Assembly (NCBI GenBank): GCA_040772005.1
Contig: JAXGYZ010000003.1
Location: forward strand, 248,001-312,000
Direction: 5' to 3'
Source: MWBF01 sp040772005
GTDB lineage: Bacteria > Chloroflexota > Anaerolineae > CG2-30-64-16
Length of the DNA stretch: 64,000 nt
The first letter of the stretch is position 1. Each line of letters starts with the position of its first letter. Positions 52,741 to 60,743 of this stretch are shown here, piece after piece. The position numbers and the translations under genes are program-made. Below the pieces are notes generated by a model, which ran no database searches, was not told the DNA's origin, and was given only the letters and a program-made list of their open reading frames with translations.

Positions 52741-53712
52741 CTACTGCATCTTGACCGGAATAGCCTCGACGCCCTCGGCGCGCGGCAGGTGGACCAGGAT
52801 GGAGACGTCTGTGTTGCTCAACAGCGGTACGAGCTGGTCCACGATGTTCCAGTCAATCGGCATGTGCGCGTACATGCGCTGGGCCGCTTCCAGGGTGTTC
52901 TGCAGCATGACCTGGTCCCAGGACACACCGGGCAGCGGCATGCCGTTCACGTACAGGTACAGGCCGTCGCCCTTGCTGCGCAGTTGCAGGAACTGCACGT
53001 TGCTGGCCTGAGCCTGCTGGATGTAGTACGGGTGCAGGGCCAGCGGGGCGTTGATGCCCGCATTCGCCAGGTCACGGGCCGAGATGCCCATGATCGAGGG
53101 CACGCCCTGGCCGTCATACTTGATCTCGAACTGCATGACGGCGGAGGCCGGGCCGTTGGCCGGCATCGGGGTCGCCATCACGACATCGTCGGTAGCCAAC
53201 GCAATGGCCTCCGTGCCCTCGGCCATCGGGAACTTCACCACGATGGAGAGGCCAAGGCGCTTTGCGATGGGGGCCAGCTTCTCAACCAGGCCGCCCAACT
53301 GCTCGTACTGCGGCCCGAGCATCTTGACAAACCCACCCGCGGCTTCCAGGGAGCCATCCTGCCAGCTCACATGCGGCATGAGTTTGCCGTTAACCATCAT
53401 CGCCAGCCCGGTGCCGGTCTGCCGGAGCTCGACGTGCTGGACGTTCGCGACCTTCATCCAGTTGATGTACGCGGGGTCCAGGCGATACGCGCTCAGGTCC
53501 AGGTTCATGCCGACCGACTGGGCGAGGGTCTGCACGTCCAGTCCTTCGAGGCTCGGGTTGCCGTCTTCGCCGAAGGCGATGACGATCCGAGGCAGCGCGA
53601 TCACAAACTGCTCGCCATTCTCGGTTTCTGGCGCGGCAGCCGGCATGATGGCGGGGCCACAACCTGCCATCAAGAGCCCAACAATGGCTAACGCAACGAC
53701 GACTCTTCGCAT
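52741..53712 (-). CDS. Internally duplicated lipoprotein, unknown function (paralogue 1)
   Basis: 323 aa. A signal peptide with lipobox (MAGC, ~16-18) precedes a mature part made of two copies of a ~140-residue module. Each copy carries a short hydrophobic hairpin ending in a motif like VNGKLMPHVSW (copy 1) and VNGMPLPGVSW (copy 2), preceded by a 'V..V.L' strand and followed by helices. It is about one-third identical by eye to the upstream lipoprotein at 53934. Likely an extracellular binding or structural protein. The two genes are adjacent on the same strand. Confidence 0.75.
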   Translation of the reverse strand: MRRVVVALAIVGLLMAGCGPAIMPAAAPETENGEQFVIALPRIVIAFGEDGNPSLEGLDVQTLAQSVGMNLDLSAYRLDPAYINWMKVANVQHVELRQTGTGLAMMVNGKLMPHVSWQDGSLEAAGGFVKMLGPQYEQLGGLVEKLAPIAKRLGLSIVVKFPMAEGTEAIALATDDVVMATPMPANGPASAVMQFEIKYDGQGVPSIMGISARDLANAGINAPLALHPYYIQQAQASNVQFLQLRSKGDGLYLYVNGMPLPGVSWDQVMLQNTLEAAQRMYAHMPIDWNIVDQLVPLLSNTDVSILVHLPRAEGVEAIPVKMQ

Positions 53713-53791
53713 ATAGCACCTCCGTTGTGTGTTAGGAAGAGATGAGGTCTCAGGCCCTATACCTGGACCGGCGGACGACGATATTTGATAT

Positions 53792-53916
53792 CAGTGGAGC
53801 ATTGCTGGCTCCGCCCGCACGGCGAGTGGCAGGTTCCATGCGGGCGCTCGACGATCCCGCTCCACTGCTATCGGCATAATAGGTGGGGTCGAGACGTCCC
53901 ATCGGGACGTCTCGAC
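53792..53916. repeat. Nested palindrome plus perfect hairpin between lipoprotein genes
   Basis: Arms CAGTGGAGC (53792-53800) and GCTCCACTG (53859-53867) enclose CGCCCGCA / TGCGGGCG. A separate perfect 13-bp hairpin, GTCGAGACGTCCC-ATC-GGGACGTCTCGAC (53888-53916), lies 18 bp after the upstream lipoprotein stop and may terminate or attenuate between the two genes. Confidence 0.65.
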
Positions 53917-53933
53917 GATGTATGGTGCCGTCG

Positions 53934-54893
53934 TTATTCGTGCATCTTGGCCGGAATGGGTTCCTGGCCCGCAGCAATCGGGAAGTGAATCATAATACCC
54001 ACATCGGCGCGGTCCAGGTACGGTACGACCTGTTCGAGCAGCGGCAGAAGCTGGTTATCCGCGGCCAGCTTGCGCACGACATCCATCAGGTTGGCAAGCA
54101 GTTGGGTGTCCCAGTTCAGCGTCGGCAGCGGCTCGCCGTTGGTGTAGATGATCGCACCCGCAGGATCGGTCTGGAACTCGACCGTTTGCAGGTTGGCTGC
54201 CTGGATGTTCGCGAGCGTGTCGGCAGGGAGGGCGAAGTTGACGCCTACGGTTGCCAGGTCATCTGCGCTCAACCCGAGCAGCCCCGGCCGGCCCTGCTCA
54301 TCGAACTTGGCCTCGAACTTGACGATCATGCCTGCGGGCTCGGTGCTGGGGGTAGGCTGGAACTTCTTGGCCTCGTTGGCATCGACCATCGGGATCTCAG
54401 CCGCATCCCCGCGCGGGAAGCGCAGGACGATGTCAAGGCCCAGCCGCGTGACCAGGGGCAGCAGTTGGCGGATCATCTGGGCGTTCTGCACGTCCATGAA
54501 GATGTCCGCGACGTCAAGCGCCCGCGGCAACGACTCCGCCGACCAGCCCAGGTGGGGCATGGGCTGGCTGTTCACGAAGAACAAGATGCGGTCACCGACG
54601 GCAGCGATCTCGATGTGCTGGATGCCCGCATCCACCATCTGCTGCACGGTGGCCGGCGGCACCTTCATGGCAGAGGTGTCGACGCCAAACATCCCAAGCA
54701 AGGAGGGGCTGATGCCGAGCAGGCTGGGATTGCCTTCGGCATCCAGATCGACGACCAGGCGGGGCAGAGCAACCTGGAAGATTTCGCCGCCAGCCGTGCC
54801 TGTTTCCGACGACTGGACTGCTGCGCCGCTGCCGCAACCGGCAAGCGCCAAGGCGACCACGAGGAGCAACCACACCGGAGAACGTTGTCTCAT
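53934..54893 (-). CDS. Internally duplicated lipoprotein, unknown function (paralogue 2)
   Basis: 319 aa from the ATG at 54893, with GGAGG upstream. The lipobox is LAGC. Two repeated modules are seen, with the motifs VNSQPMPHLGW and TNGEPLPTLNW at equivalent places, and both modules keep the phrase 'PSLLG' or 'PGLLGLS' after an acidic D.EG.P turn. Together with the neighbour this gives four copies of one module. The gene has its own consensus promoter. Function unknown. Confidence 0.75.
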   Translation of the reverse strand: MRQRSPVWLLLVVALALAGCGSGAAVQSSETGTAGGEIFQVALPRLVVDLDAEGNPSLLGISPSLLGMFGVDTSAMKVPPATVQQMVDAGIQHIEIAAVGDRILFFVNSQPMPHLGWSAESLPRALDVADIFMDVQNAQMIRQLLPLVTRLGLDIVLRFPRGDAAEIPMVDANEAKKFQPTPSTEPAGMIVKFEAKFDEQGRPGLLGLSADDLATVGVNFALPADTLANIQAANLQTVEFQTDPAGAIIYTNGEPLPTLNWDTQLLANLMDVVRKLAADNQLLPLLEQVVPYLDRADVGIMIHFPIAAGQEPIPAKMHE

Positions 54894-54961
54894 GAGTACC
54901 TCCGCATGCAAAGAGAGAGGCGATGCGCCTGCGACTTCAAGCGCCGAGCGACTACTACACA

Positions 54962-54990
54962 ATTATAATGCAGGCCGTGCAACTTATCAA
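54962..54990 (-). promoter_or_regulatory. Promoter of lipoprotein pair
   Basis: Minus-strand TTGATA (54990-54985) and TATAAT (54967-54962), 17-bp spacing, ~70 bp before the start codon. Confidence 0.8.
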
Positions 54991-55019
54991 GTCTATTTTC
55001 TCTACACGCGCCTGTAAAA

Positions 55020-57356
55020 TTATGCACTATTATCCTGTAGTGCAAGCCAGATCTTCTCGCTGGTGAGCGGCATGCTGTCCAGCCGGATGCCGGTGGCATC
55101 GTAAAGCGCATTGGCAATCGCCGGGGCCGTCGGCACCATCGGATGTTCACCGACGCCGCGCGCCCCGAAGGGGCCATCGTCCTGCGGCACCTCGACGATG
55201 ATGTTCTCCGTTTCGAGCGGCGCATCGACGGCGGTTGCGATACGGTAGTCGGTGAAGTTGGGGTTGCGCGGCACGCCGTGGTCGAGGATGATGCTCTCCA
55301 ACAGTGCAGTGCTCAACCCCTGGACTGCGCCGCCCTCCATCTGCGTGCGCACCATCTCCGGGTTGATCGCCTTCCCCACGTCAAAGGCCGACACGATCTT
55401 CAATACCTGCATCTCGCCGGTCTCGGTGTCGACTTCCAGCTCGACGGCCTGACAGCCGGTGGTGAAATGAACCACGGCACGCGGCCCCTGGCCGGTCTCC
55501 GGGTCCAGCGGGGTGACGTAGTCCGGCATGAACCGGCCCTGTGCGACGACCGGCGCACCCACGAACGTGCCGTCCTTGCGCTGCACCCCGTAGATGCAGA
55601 TGTCCTTGAGCGGGACGGACTCCTCCGACCGGTAGCTCACGACCTGGCCGTCCACGATGTCGAGATCGTTGATATCTTCGCCCCACGCCTCAGCCACGGC
55701 CTGCAAGACCTGGGTGCGGGCGGCGTCCGCCGCGCGCAGCACCGCGTTGCCCATGCTCCATGTCAGGCGGGAGGCCACCGTCTGCCACTCGTAGGGGCTA
55801 TAGTCGGTGTCCACCGTGTTGACGCGCACGTCCTCGACCTTGATGCCGATGCCCTCGGCCGCGAACTGGGCCATCGCGGTCAGCGCGCCCTGGCCGATGT
55901 CCACGCCGCCGATGCTGACCGTCGCGGTGCCGTCTTCGTTCAGGCGCACTACCGCGCTGGAGCCAGGATTCGGGGGCATGGCCGGCGCTTTCCACATCGC
56001 AGCCAGTCCTTTACCACGACGTTTATGCGGCGAAGAAGATACGGTTTTTTGTCCCCAATTTATGGCTGCTGCCGCTTTGCGAATGCACTCGCTCAGGCCG
56101 GTCGGGTGCATGGTCATGCCGGTCAGCGTCTCGTCGCCGTCTTTCAGGCAGTTCTTCAGGCGCACTTCGACCGGGTCGAGCCCGAGCTTGTGAGCCATCT
56201 GGTCGATGTGCTGCTCGATGCCGAAGTGAATCTCGGGCATCCCGAAGCCGCGCATCGCGCCGCCGACCGGGTGATTCGTGTAGACGCAGTAGCTGTCCAC
56301 GTGGATGTTCGGCACGTAGTACGGCCCGGTGCCGCTGTAGCCTGCGGCGCGGGTGATGTTGACCCCATACTCTGTGCTCGCGCCGCCATCCCAATAGAAC
56401 CGGTTGTGCATGGCCGTGATGCGGCCATCTTTCGTCATGCCCATCTTCAGGATGGCGACGAGGCCCTGGCGCACGAACGTGGTGTAGAACTCCTCCTCGC
56501 GCGTCATGCGCAGCTTCACGGGCCGGCCCTTCGCGTGCATCGCCAGCGCCACCGCCGCGCCTTCCATGCTGACGCCGGCCTTGCTGCCGAACCCGCCGCC
56601 CACATAGGGCGTAATCACGCGCAGCTTGCTGTGGTCGATGTGCAGCGCCTTCGCGATGAGGTTGCGCTGCGCGAAGGGGGATTGGCTCGACGACCAGAGC
56701 GTGATCTTGCCGTTGACGTTCTGCTGCGCCACGCAGACGTGCGTCTCGAGCGGGACGTGCTGGATGTGGGGCACGTGGTATTTGTGTTCGTAGACCAGGT
56801 CCGCCTCGGCCCAGCCCCTGTCCATGTCGCCCTTGCGCACCTTGAACCAATTGGAGATGTTTGTGCCGGGCTGCGGGAAGACGAACGGCACGACCTCGTA
56901 GGATGCCAGGTCCGGGTGGATGATGGGCGCTTCCGGGCTCGCGCCATATTCCGGGTCGAACACGCCGGGCAGCTCCTCGTACTCGACCTCGATCAGGTCC
57001 AGCGCCTGGGCGGCAATCTCGGGCGTATCTGCGGCGACGCCGGCCACAGCCTCCCCGACCGAACGCACGCGGTCCAGCGCGAAGATGCGGCGGTCCTTGA
57101 GATAGAGGCCGGTGAGGCCGGGAAAGTCCTCGCCCGTCACCACGACACGGACGCCGGGCAGGGCTTTGGCCCGGCTCACGTCGATGCGCACGATGCAGCC
57201 GTGGGCGATGGGACTGCGCTTGAGCGCGCCGTGCAGCAGGCTCGGCCCGAACTGCATGTCATCGACGTAGGTTGCCGCGCCGGTCACCTTTTCGCGGCCC
57301 TCGATGCGCGCGGGGCTGGTGCCGATGACGGTGTGCTTCTTGGCGTGCTGGCTCAT
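55020..57356 (-). CDS. Molybdenum hydroxylase large subunit (xanthine dehydrogenase type)
   Basis: 778 aa from the ATG at 57356, overlapping the stop of the Fe-S subunit. It holds the molybdopterin cofactor and substrate site. Visible motifs are YVGGGFGSKAG (cofactor loop), GGAMRGFGMPE (the arginine-bearing substrate loop of the xanthine/nicotinate type) and GVGEHP near the C-terminus with the active-site Glu. It lacks the AYxCSFR or AYRGAGR loop of CO dehydrogenases, so it is not a CODH. Likely substrate is an N-heterocycle such as a purine or pyridine. It works with the two downstream-numbered subunits (57353, 57829) as an LSM trimer. Confidence 0.92.
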   Translation of the reverse strand: MSQHAKKHTVIGTSPARIEGREKVTGAATYVDDMQFGPSLLHGALKRSPIAHGCIVRIDVSRAKALPGVRVVVTGEDFPGLTGLYLKDRRIFALDRVRSVGEAVAGVAADTPEIAAQALDLIEVEYEELPGVFDPEYGASPEAPIIHPDLASYEVVPFVFPQPGTNISNWFKVRKGDMDRGWAEADLVYEHKYHVPHIQHVPLETHVCVAQQNVNGKITLWSSSQSPFAQRNLIAKALHIDHSKLRVITPYVGGGFGSKAGVSMEGAAVALAMHAKGRPVKLRMTREEEFYTTFVRQGLVAILKMGMTKDGRITAMHNRFYWDGGASTEYGVNITRAAGYSGTGPYYVPNIHVDSYCVYTNHPVGGAMRGFGMPEIHFGIEQHIDQMAHKLGLDPVEVRLKNCLKDGDETLTGMTMHPTGLSECIRKAAAAINWGQKTVSSSPHKRRGKGLAAMWKAPAMPPNPGSSAVVRLNEDGTATVSIGGVDIGQGALTAMAQFAAEGIGIKVEDVRVNTVDTDYSPYEWQTVASRLTWSMGNAVLRAADAARTQVLQAVAEAWGEDINDLDIVDGQVVSYRSEESVPLKDICIYGVQRKDGTFVGAPVVAQGRFMPDYVTPLDPETGQGPRAVVHFTTGCQAVELEVDTETGEMQVLKIVSAFDVGKAINPEMVRTQMEGGAVQGLSTALLESIILDHGVPRNPNFTDYRIATAVDAPLETENIIVEVPQDDGPFGARGVGEHPMVPTAPAIANALYDATGIRLDSMPLTSEKIWLALQDNSA

Positions 57357-57832
57357 CTTGGCACCTCTCGCCCAGTCTGAGCGGCCATCTTCACCGCATC
57401 GATGATGCGGATGTAGCCGGTGCAGCGGCAGAGGTTGCCGACGAGCGCCTCGCGAATCTCGGTGTCGGTCGGGTCGGGATTGCGATCCAGCAACGCGCGG
57501 GCGTTGACCAGGATGCCCGGCGTGCAGAAGCCGCACTGCGTGGCGCCGGTGGCGACGAAGGCCTCCTGCAGCGGGTCGAGCTGGTCGTCGTGGGACAGGC
57601 CTTCGATGGTCACGATGGTCGCGCCATCCGCTTCGGGCGCCAGCACCATGCAGGAATTGACCGGCTCGCCGTTCATCAGGACCGCGCACGCACCGCACTC
57701 GCCGGCCTCGCAGCCGTTCTTCGTGCCGGTCAGGACGAGCTGCTCGCGCAGCACCTGCAGCAGCGTGTGGTGGGACTCAACCCCCAGCGTGTATGGCTCG
57801 CCGTTGACGGTGAAGTGGATGGTGTGGTTCAT
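57353..57832 (-). CDS. Molybdenum hydroxylase [2Fe-2S] small subunit
   Basis: 159 aa, the usual length. Two [2Fe-2S] clusters are coordinated: plant-ferredoxin type C41, C46, C49, C61 and the hydroxylase-type C100, C103, C135, C137. It carries electrons from the molybdenum site to the FAD subunit. The start overlaps the FAD-subunit stop (ATGA) and the stop overlaps the large-subunit start, so all three are translationally coupled. Confidence 0.95.
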   Translation of the reverse strand: MNHTIHFTVNGEPYTLGVESHHTLLQVLREQLVLTGTKNGCEAGECGACAVLMNGEPVNSCMVLAPEADGATIVTIEGLSHDDQLDPLQEAFVATGATQCGFCTPGILVNARALLDRNPDPTDTEIREALVGNLCRCTGYIRIIDAVKMAAQTGREVPR

Positions 57833-58860
57833 GCGGCGCCTCCGGCGGCTGATGTGAGCGCATCCTGAGTGGGTGGGCGGCCCAACGCAGATGACGGGCT
57901 CTCACCAGTCGAAGGAGCGGCCAGGCGCGCCAGCACGCTGTTCACCCCCCGGCGCGTCAGCACGGCGACCATGCCCCGGCGATAGGCGGCGCTGGCACGG
58001 ATGTCGTCGATCGGGCGAGCGGCTTCAGCAGCCAACTGCGCAGCGCGGGCCACGCCCTCCGGCGAGGCATCTGCTGCCAGGGCGGCTTCGGCCTCCGGTG
58101 CGCGCAGCGGCGTCGGCCCGGCCGCGCCGATGGTGATGCGCCACACAAATGGGTCCGCCTCCTTCGACTGGTGGCCCGTCATCCTCCAGGTTGCGTCGTC
58201 CACCCGCTCAGGATGCTCCGGTTGCCCGCTGCCAGCTTCCAGCTTCCAGCTTCCGGCCCATACAGCCACACTGACGATCGAAATGTCGCCCACCTTCGTG
58301 CGGCCCAGCTTGTTGAACGCGCCGGCAGAACGGGGCGCAACCGGAGGCAGGTGGATGCTCGTGAGGAACTCGCCCGGCTGGAGTGCGTTGCGCCGCGGGC
58401 CGGCGAAGAACTCGTGGACCGGGATGCGCCGCGGGCCCTGGGCCCCGTAGACCTCCATGACGGCTTCCAGGCAGTACAGCGCGGGTGCGCTGTCAGCGGC
58501 CGGGCTGGCGTTGCAGCAGTTGCCGCCGACCGTGGCCCGATTGCGGAGCTGATAGGAGGCGACCGATTCGCAGCACTGCGCCAGCAGGTCGTAGTCCTGG
58601 CGGACGAGGGGGTGGGCGGCCACCTGGTTCATCGTGCAGGCCGCGCCGATGACCAACCAGCCGTTGTCGCTGCGCGCGATGTCGCACATACCGGGCAGAT
58701 GTTTCAGGTCGATGATACGCTCAGGGCGAATGAACCCACCACGCACGCGGATGAGGAGATCTGTTCCGCCCGACAGCGGGCGGGCTGTGCCGTTGCCGGA
58801 GGCTAACAGCGCACTTGCCTCGGCAAAATCCTGGGGAATGATGTAATCAAAAGGCCGCAA
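57829..58860 (-). CDS. Molybdenum hydroxylase FAD-binding subunit
   Basis: 343 aa from a TTG at 58860 with GAGG upstream. The PCMH-type FAD motifs LLASGNGTARPLSGGTDL and TVGGNCCNASPAADSAPAL are present. It passes electrons from the Fe-S subunit to NAD+ or another acceptor. Two foreign segments interrupt it: one at ~205-235 (KLEAGSGQPEHPERVDDAT, from a tandem CTTCCAG tract plus a family C element) and a C-terminal extension from another family C copy (STGESPSSALGRPP). The conserved C-terminal domain resumes after the first insert. Confidence 0.9.
   Translation of the reverse strand: MRPFDYIIPQDFAEASALLASGNGTARPLSGGTDLLIRVRGGFIRPERIIDLKHLPGMCDIARSDNGWLVIGAACTMNQVAAHPLVRQDYDLLAQCCESVASYQLRNRATVGGNCCNASPAADSAPALYCLEAVMEVYGAQGPRRIPVHEFFAGPRRNALQPGEFLTSIHLPPVAPRSAGAFNKLGRTKVGDISIVSVAVWAGSWKLEAGSGQPEHPERVDDATWRMTGHQSKEADPFVWRITIGAAGPTPLRAPEAEAALAADASPEGVARAAQLAAEAARPIDDIRASAAYRRGMVAVLTRRGVNSVLARLAAPSTGESPSSALGRPPTQDALTSAAGGAA
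57860..57918. repeat. Family C element forming the C-terminus of the FAD subunit
   Basis: GCATCCTGAGTGGGTGGG and CACCAGTCGAAGGAGC are the two ends, inverted relative to other copies. The gene's last ~25 codons are read from it, replacing whatever the native C-terminus was. Confidence 0.65.
58159..58256. repeat. In-frame family C element and CTTCCAG tandem tract in FAD subunit gene
   Basis: CCTTCGACTGG...CCACCCGCTCAGGATG (58159-58217), then three CAGCTTCCAG-type units (58229-58256). The block is read as an in-frame peptide of ~35 residues. Confidence 0.75.
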
Positions 58861-58920
58861 CGTTGCTTACCTCGGGATCGCGATGGTGGTAATAGACGGT
58901 GCAGGGAAGCGCACCACCCG

Positions 58921-58959
58921 CCCCTTGCCTGACACAGATGTACGATATCAGGCAAGGGG
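58921..58959. promoter_or_regulatory. 12-bp dyad at the start point of the Mo-hydroxylase operon
   Basis: Perfect arms CCCCTTGCCTGA (58921-58932) and TCAGGCAAGGGG (58948-58959) with a 15-nt spacer. The predicted start (~58954) falls inside one arm, so it may be an operator or an mRNA 5' stem-loop. Confidence 0.5.
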
Positions 58960-58960
58960 T

Positions 58961-59032
58961 ATTCTACATGACTTTGTCGTTAAGGTCAAGCACGCGTGCT
59001 GTGCGCCTGGTATTGTACAAGCTACGTACAAT
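58961..59032 (-). promoter_or_regulatory. Promoter and upstream dyads of the Mo-hydroxylase operon
   Basis: Minus-strand TTGACC (58989-58984) and TAGAAT (58966-58961), 17-bp spacing. Directly upstream of the -35 is a perfect palindrome GCACGCGTGC (58990-58999), and further up ATTGTAC-n7-GTACAAT (59012-59032). These look like regulator-binding sites placed for activation or repression. No regulator gene is found nearby. Confidence 0.6.
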
Positions 59033-59112
59033 GTACGCAACCCTGACGCTTGACCGTCGCAAAGCCTACTCAAGGTTGCTGCGCTTCAGCAAGCGGACAG
59101 CAAGGGAGCATC

Positions 59113-60510
59113 CTACTCGAGGTTGCTGCGTTCGACGACGCCGAACCGGGACGGCGGCAGGACGACGAACAGCAGATTCATCAGGATGCCGACGATGGCC
59201 GCAAATACGATGGCCGGGATGCCGTTCGGGAAGAGCACCGGAATCTTGAAGGGGAACAGCCCGTCAGGCAGCGCCATCGCGCCGCCGATGCCCAGGATCA
59301 GAATGGTCGCACCGACAGCCAGGTTCTTCGGGTCGAACAGGTTGACCCGCTCGCTCTGGAGCAGCGCGATACCTTGCTTGCCGATGACGCCGAACAGATA
59401 GATGGCCAGGCCGCCCGTCACCGCAACGGGGATGGTGTTGACCAGCGCGGCCAGCTTGCCGACGAAGCCGAGCAGGATCGCAATGCCGCCCGCCGCAAAG
59501 AGGACGGGGATCGAGTAGTTGCGGGTGATCGCCATCAGCGAGTTGTTCTCGCCGTAGTTCGTGCCCGCGCAACCGCCCAGCAGGCCCACCACGATATCAT
59601 CCGCGCCGTCAGCCACCAGGTTCAGGCCGATAAGGTTCTTGATCGAGGTCGGCTTGCGGCCCATGTCCTTGGCGAGCTGGTCGATGTAGAGGCTCATCTG
59701 ATATAGGTGGGCGGTGGATTCGGGGATGGTCGCGATGGCGATGAGCGCGACGCTCACCACGACAGACCAGGCGCGCGGGTCTGTGAAGGCCGGGAAGGTG
59801 ATGTTGGGCACGCGCAGCCAGTCAGCGGCCCCGATCAGCCCGAAGTTGACCAGGCCGAAGGGGATGGAGATGAGATAGCCGACAATCGCGCCCAGCAGAA
59901 TCGGCAACATGCCGAGCAACCCGCGGCCTTGCAGATAGACCGAGAAGGCGACTGTGATGATCAGGGTGATGAACGCGATCAGCCAGTTGGCGCCGGCCAT
60001 GCCGAGCGCGGAACCAGCCAGGGCAATACCGATGACGATCGCCATGCTGCCGGTGACGACGGGCGGCAGCACACGGTCGAGCGCCGCCTTGCCGACGCGC
60101 TGGATCAACAGGCCCAACAGGATTTCGATGACCGCAGTGCCCAGGATGCCGACCTGCGCGATGCGCACGCCTTCGGGACAGTAGACCGTGTTGGGATCGT
60201 TGAAGCAGTCAGGCGCATAGAGGGTCATCACAACGATGATGACGGAGATGTAGCTGAAGCTGGAGCCGTAATAGAGTGGGATGCGCCGGCCGGAAACGAG
60301 CAGGGCGACAATGGTGCCCAGACCGCTTGCCAGCAGGGTGACGCCGACATCGAACTTGGTCAGGATAGCCACGAGGACGGTGGCCGGGAACATGGTCAGC
60401 ACCTGCTGAAAGCCGAGGCTCAGCATGGCGCCGATGGGTGGGGTGTCTTCCGGCATGTAGCCGAGGACGGCCTTCGGCTCTTTCGCGGTTCTGTCGCTTC
60501 GCGCGGTCAT
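59113..60510 (-). CDS. NCS2-family nucleobase permease
   Basis: 465 aa from the ATG at 60510, with AAGGAG upstream. It has about 12-14 transmembrane segments. The NCS2 signature region is GTNYGENNSLMAITR, with the Glu used for base recognition in uracil/xanthine permeases; SSFSY in TM3 is also kept. It imports a purine or pyrimidine by cation symport. The GEN form is closer to UraA-type carriers, but the substrate is not decided. The leader (60511-60700) is GC-rich with several small hairpins (GCCTGG/CCAGGC, GGGAG/CTCCC) followed by a CCTTTTTTC run; I see no known riboswitch. Confidence 0.9.
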   Translation of the reverse strand: MTARSDRTAKEPKAVLGYMPEDTPPIGAMLSLGFQQVLTMFPATVLVAILTKFDVGVTLLASGLGTIVALLVSGRRIPLYYGSSFSYISVIIVVMTLYAPDCFNDPNTVYCPEGVRIAQVGILGTAVIEILLGLLIQRVGKAALDRVLPPVVTGSMAIVIGIALAGSALGMAGANWLIAFITLIITVAFSVYLQGRGLLGMLPILLGAIVGYLISIPFGLVNFGLIGAADWLRVPNITFPAFTDPRAWSVVVSVALIAIATIPESTAHLYQMSLYIDQLAKDMGRKPTSIKNLIGLNLVADGADDIVVGLLGGCAGTNYGENNSLMAITRNYSIPVLFAAGGIAILLGFVGKLAALVNTIPVAVTGGLAIYLFGVIGKQGIALLQSERVNLFDPKNLAVGATILILGIGGAMALPDGLFPFKIPVLFPNGIPAIVFAAIVGILMNLLFVVLPPSRFGVVERSNLE

Positions 60511-60743
60511 GAAGCAGGTCTCCTTTGTCTGGAAGATGGGGAACAAAGAAAAAAGGACAGTTTGCCTGGTGAGCAGGGGAGTGCCAGGCTCCCGGGGTGT
60601 CGGTTGTGTGTGGCAACCACCTCCAGAGCGCGCGGGTAGATGGGATGCGTCCCTGACGCACTATGATATCACATAGCGCGCGCGAATGTGCAAATGCGAC
60701 GGACGAGGAATGACGAATGACGAAAACGAACGACAGTTGCTCG

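Noticed and set aside
55020..57356. Aerobic CO dehydrogenase large subunit
   Set aside because: The active-site loop is GGAMRGFG, not AYxCSFR (form I) or AYRGAGR (form II).
60511..60710. Riboswitch upstream of the NCS2 permease
   Set aside because: Several small hairpins exist but I could match no purine, guanidine or xanthine riboswitch core; left as an unassigned leader.
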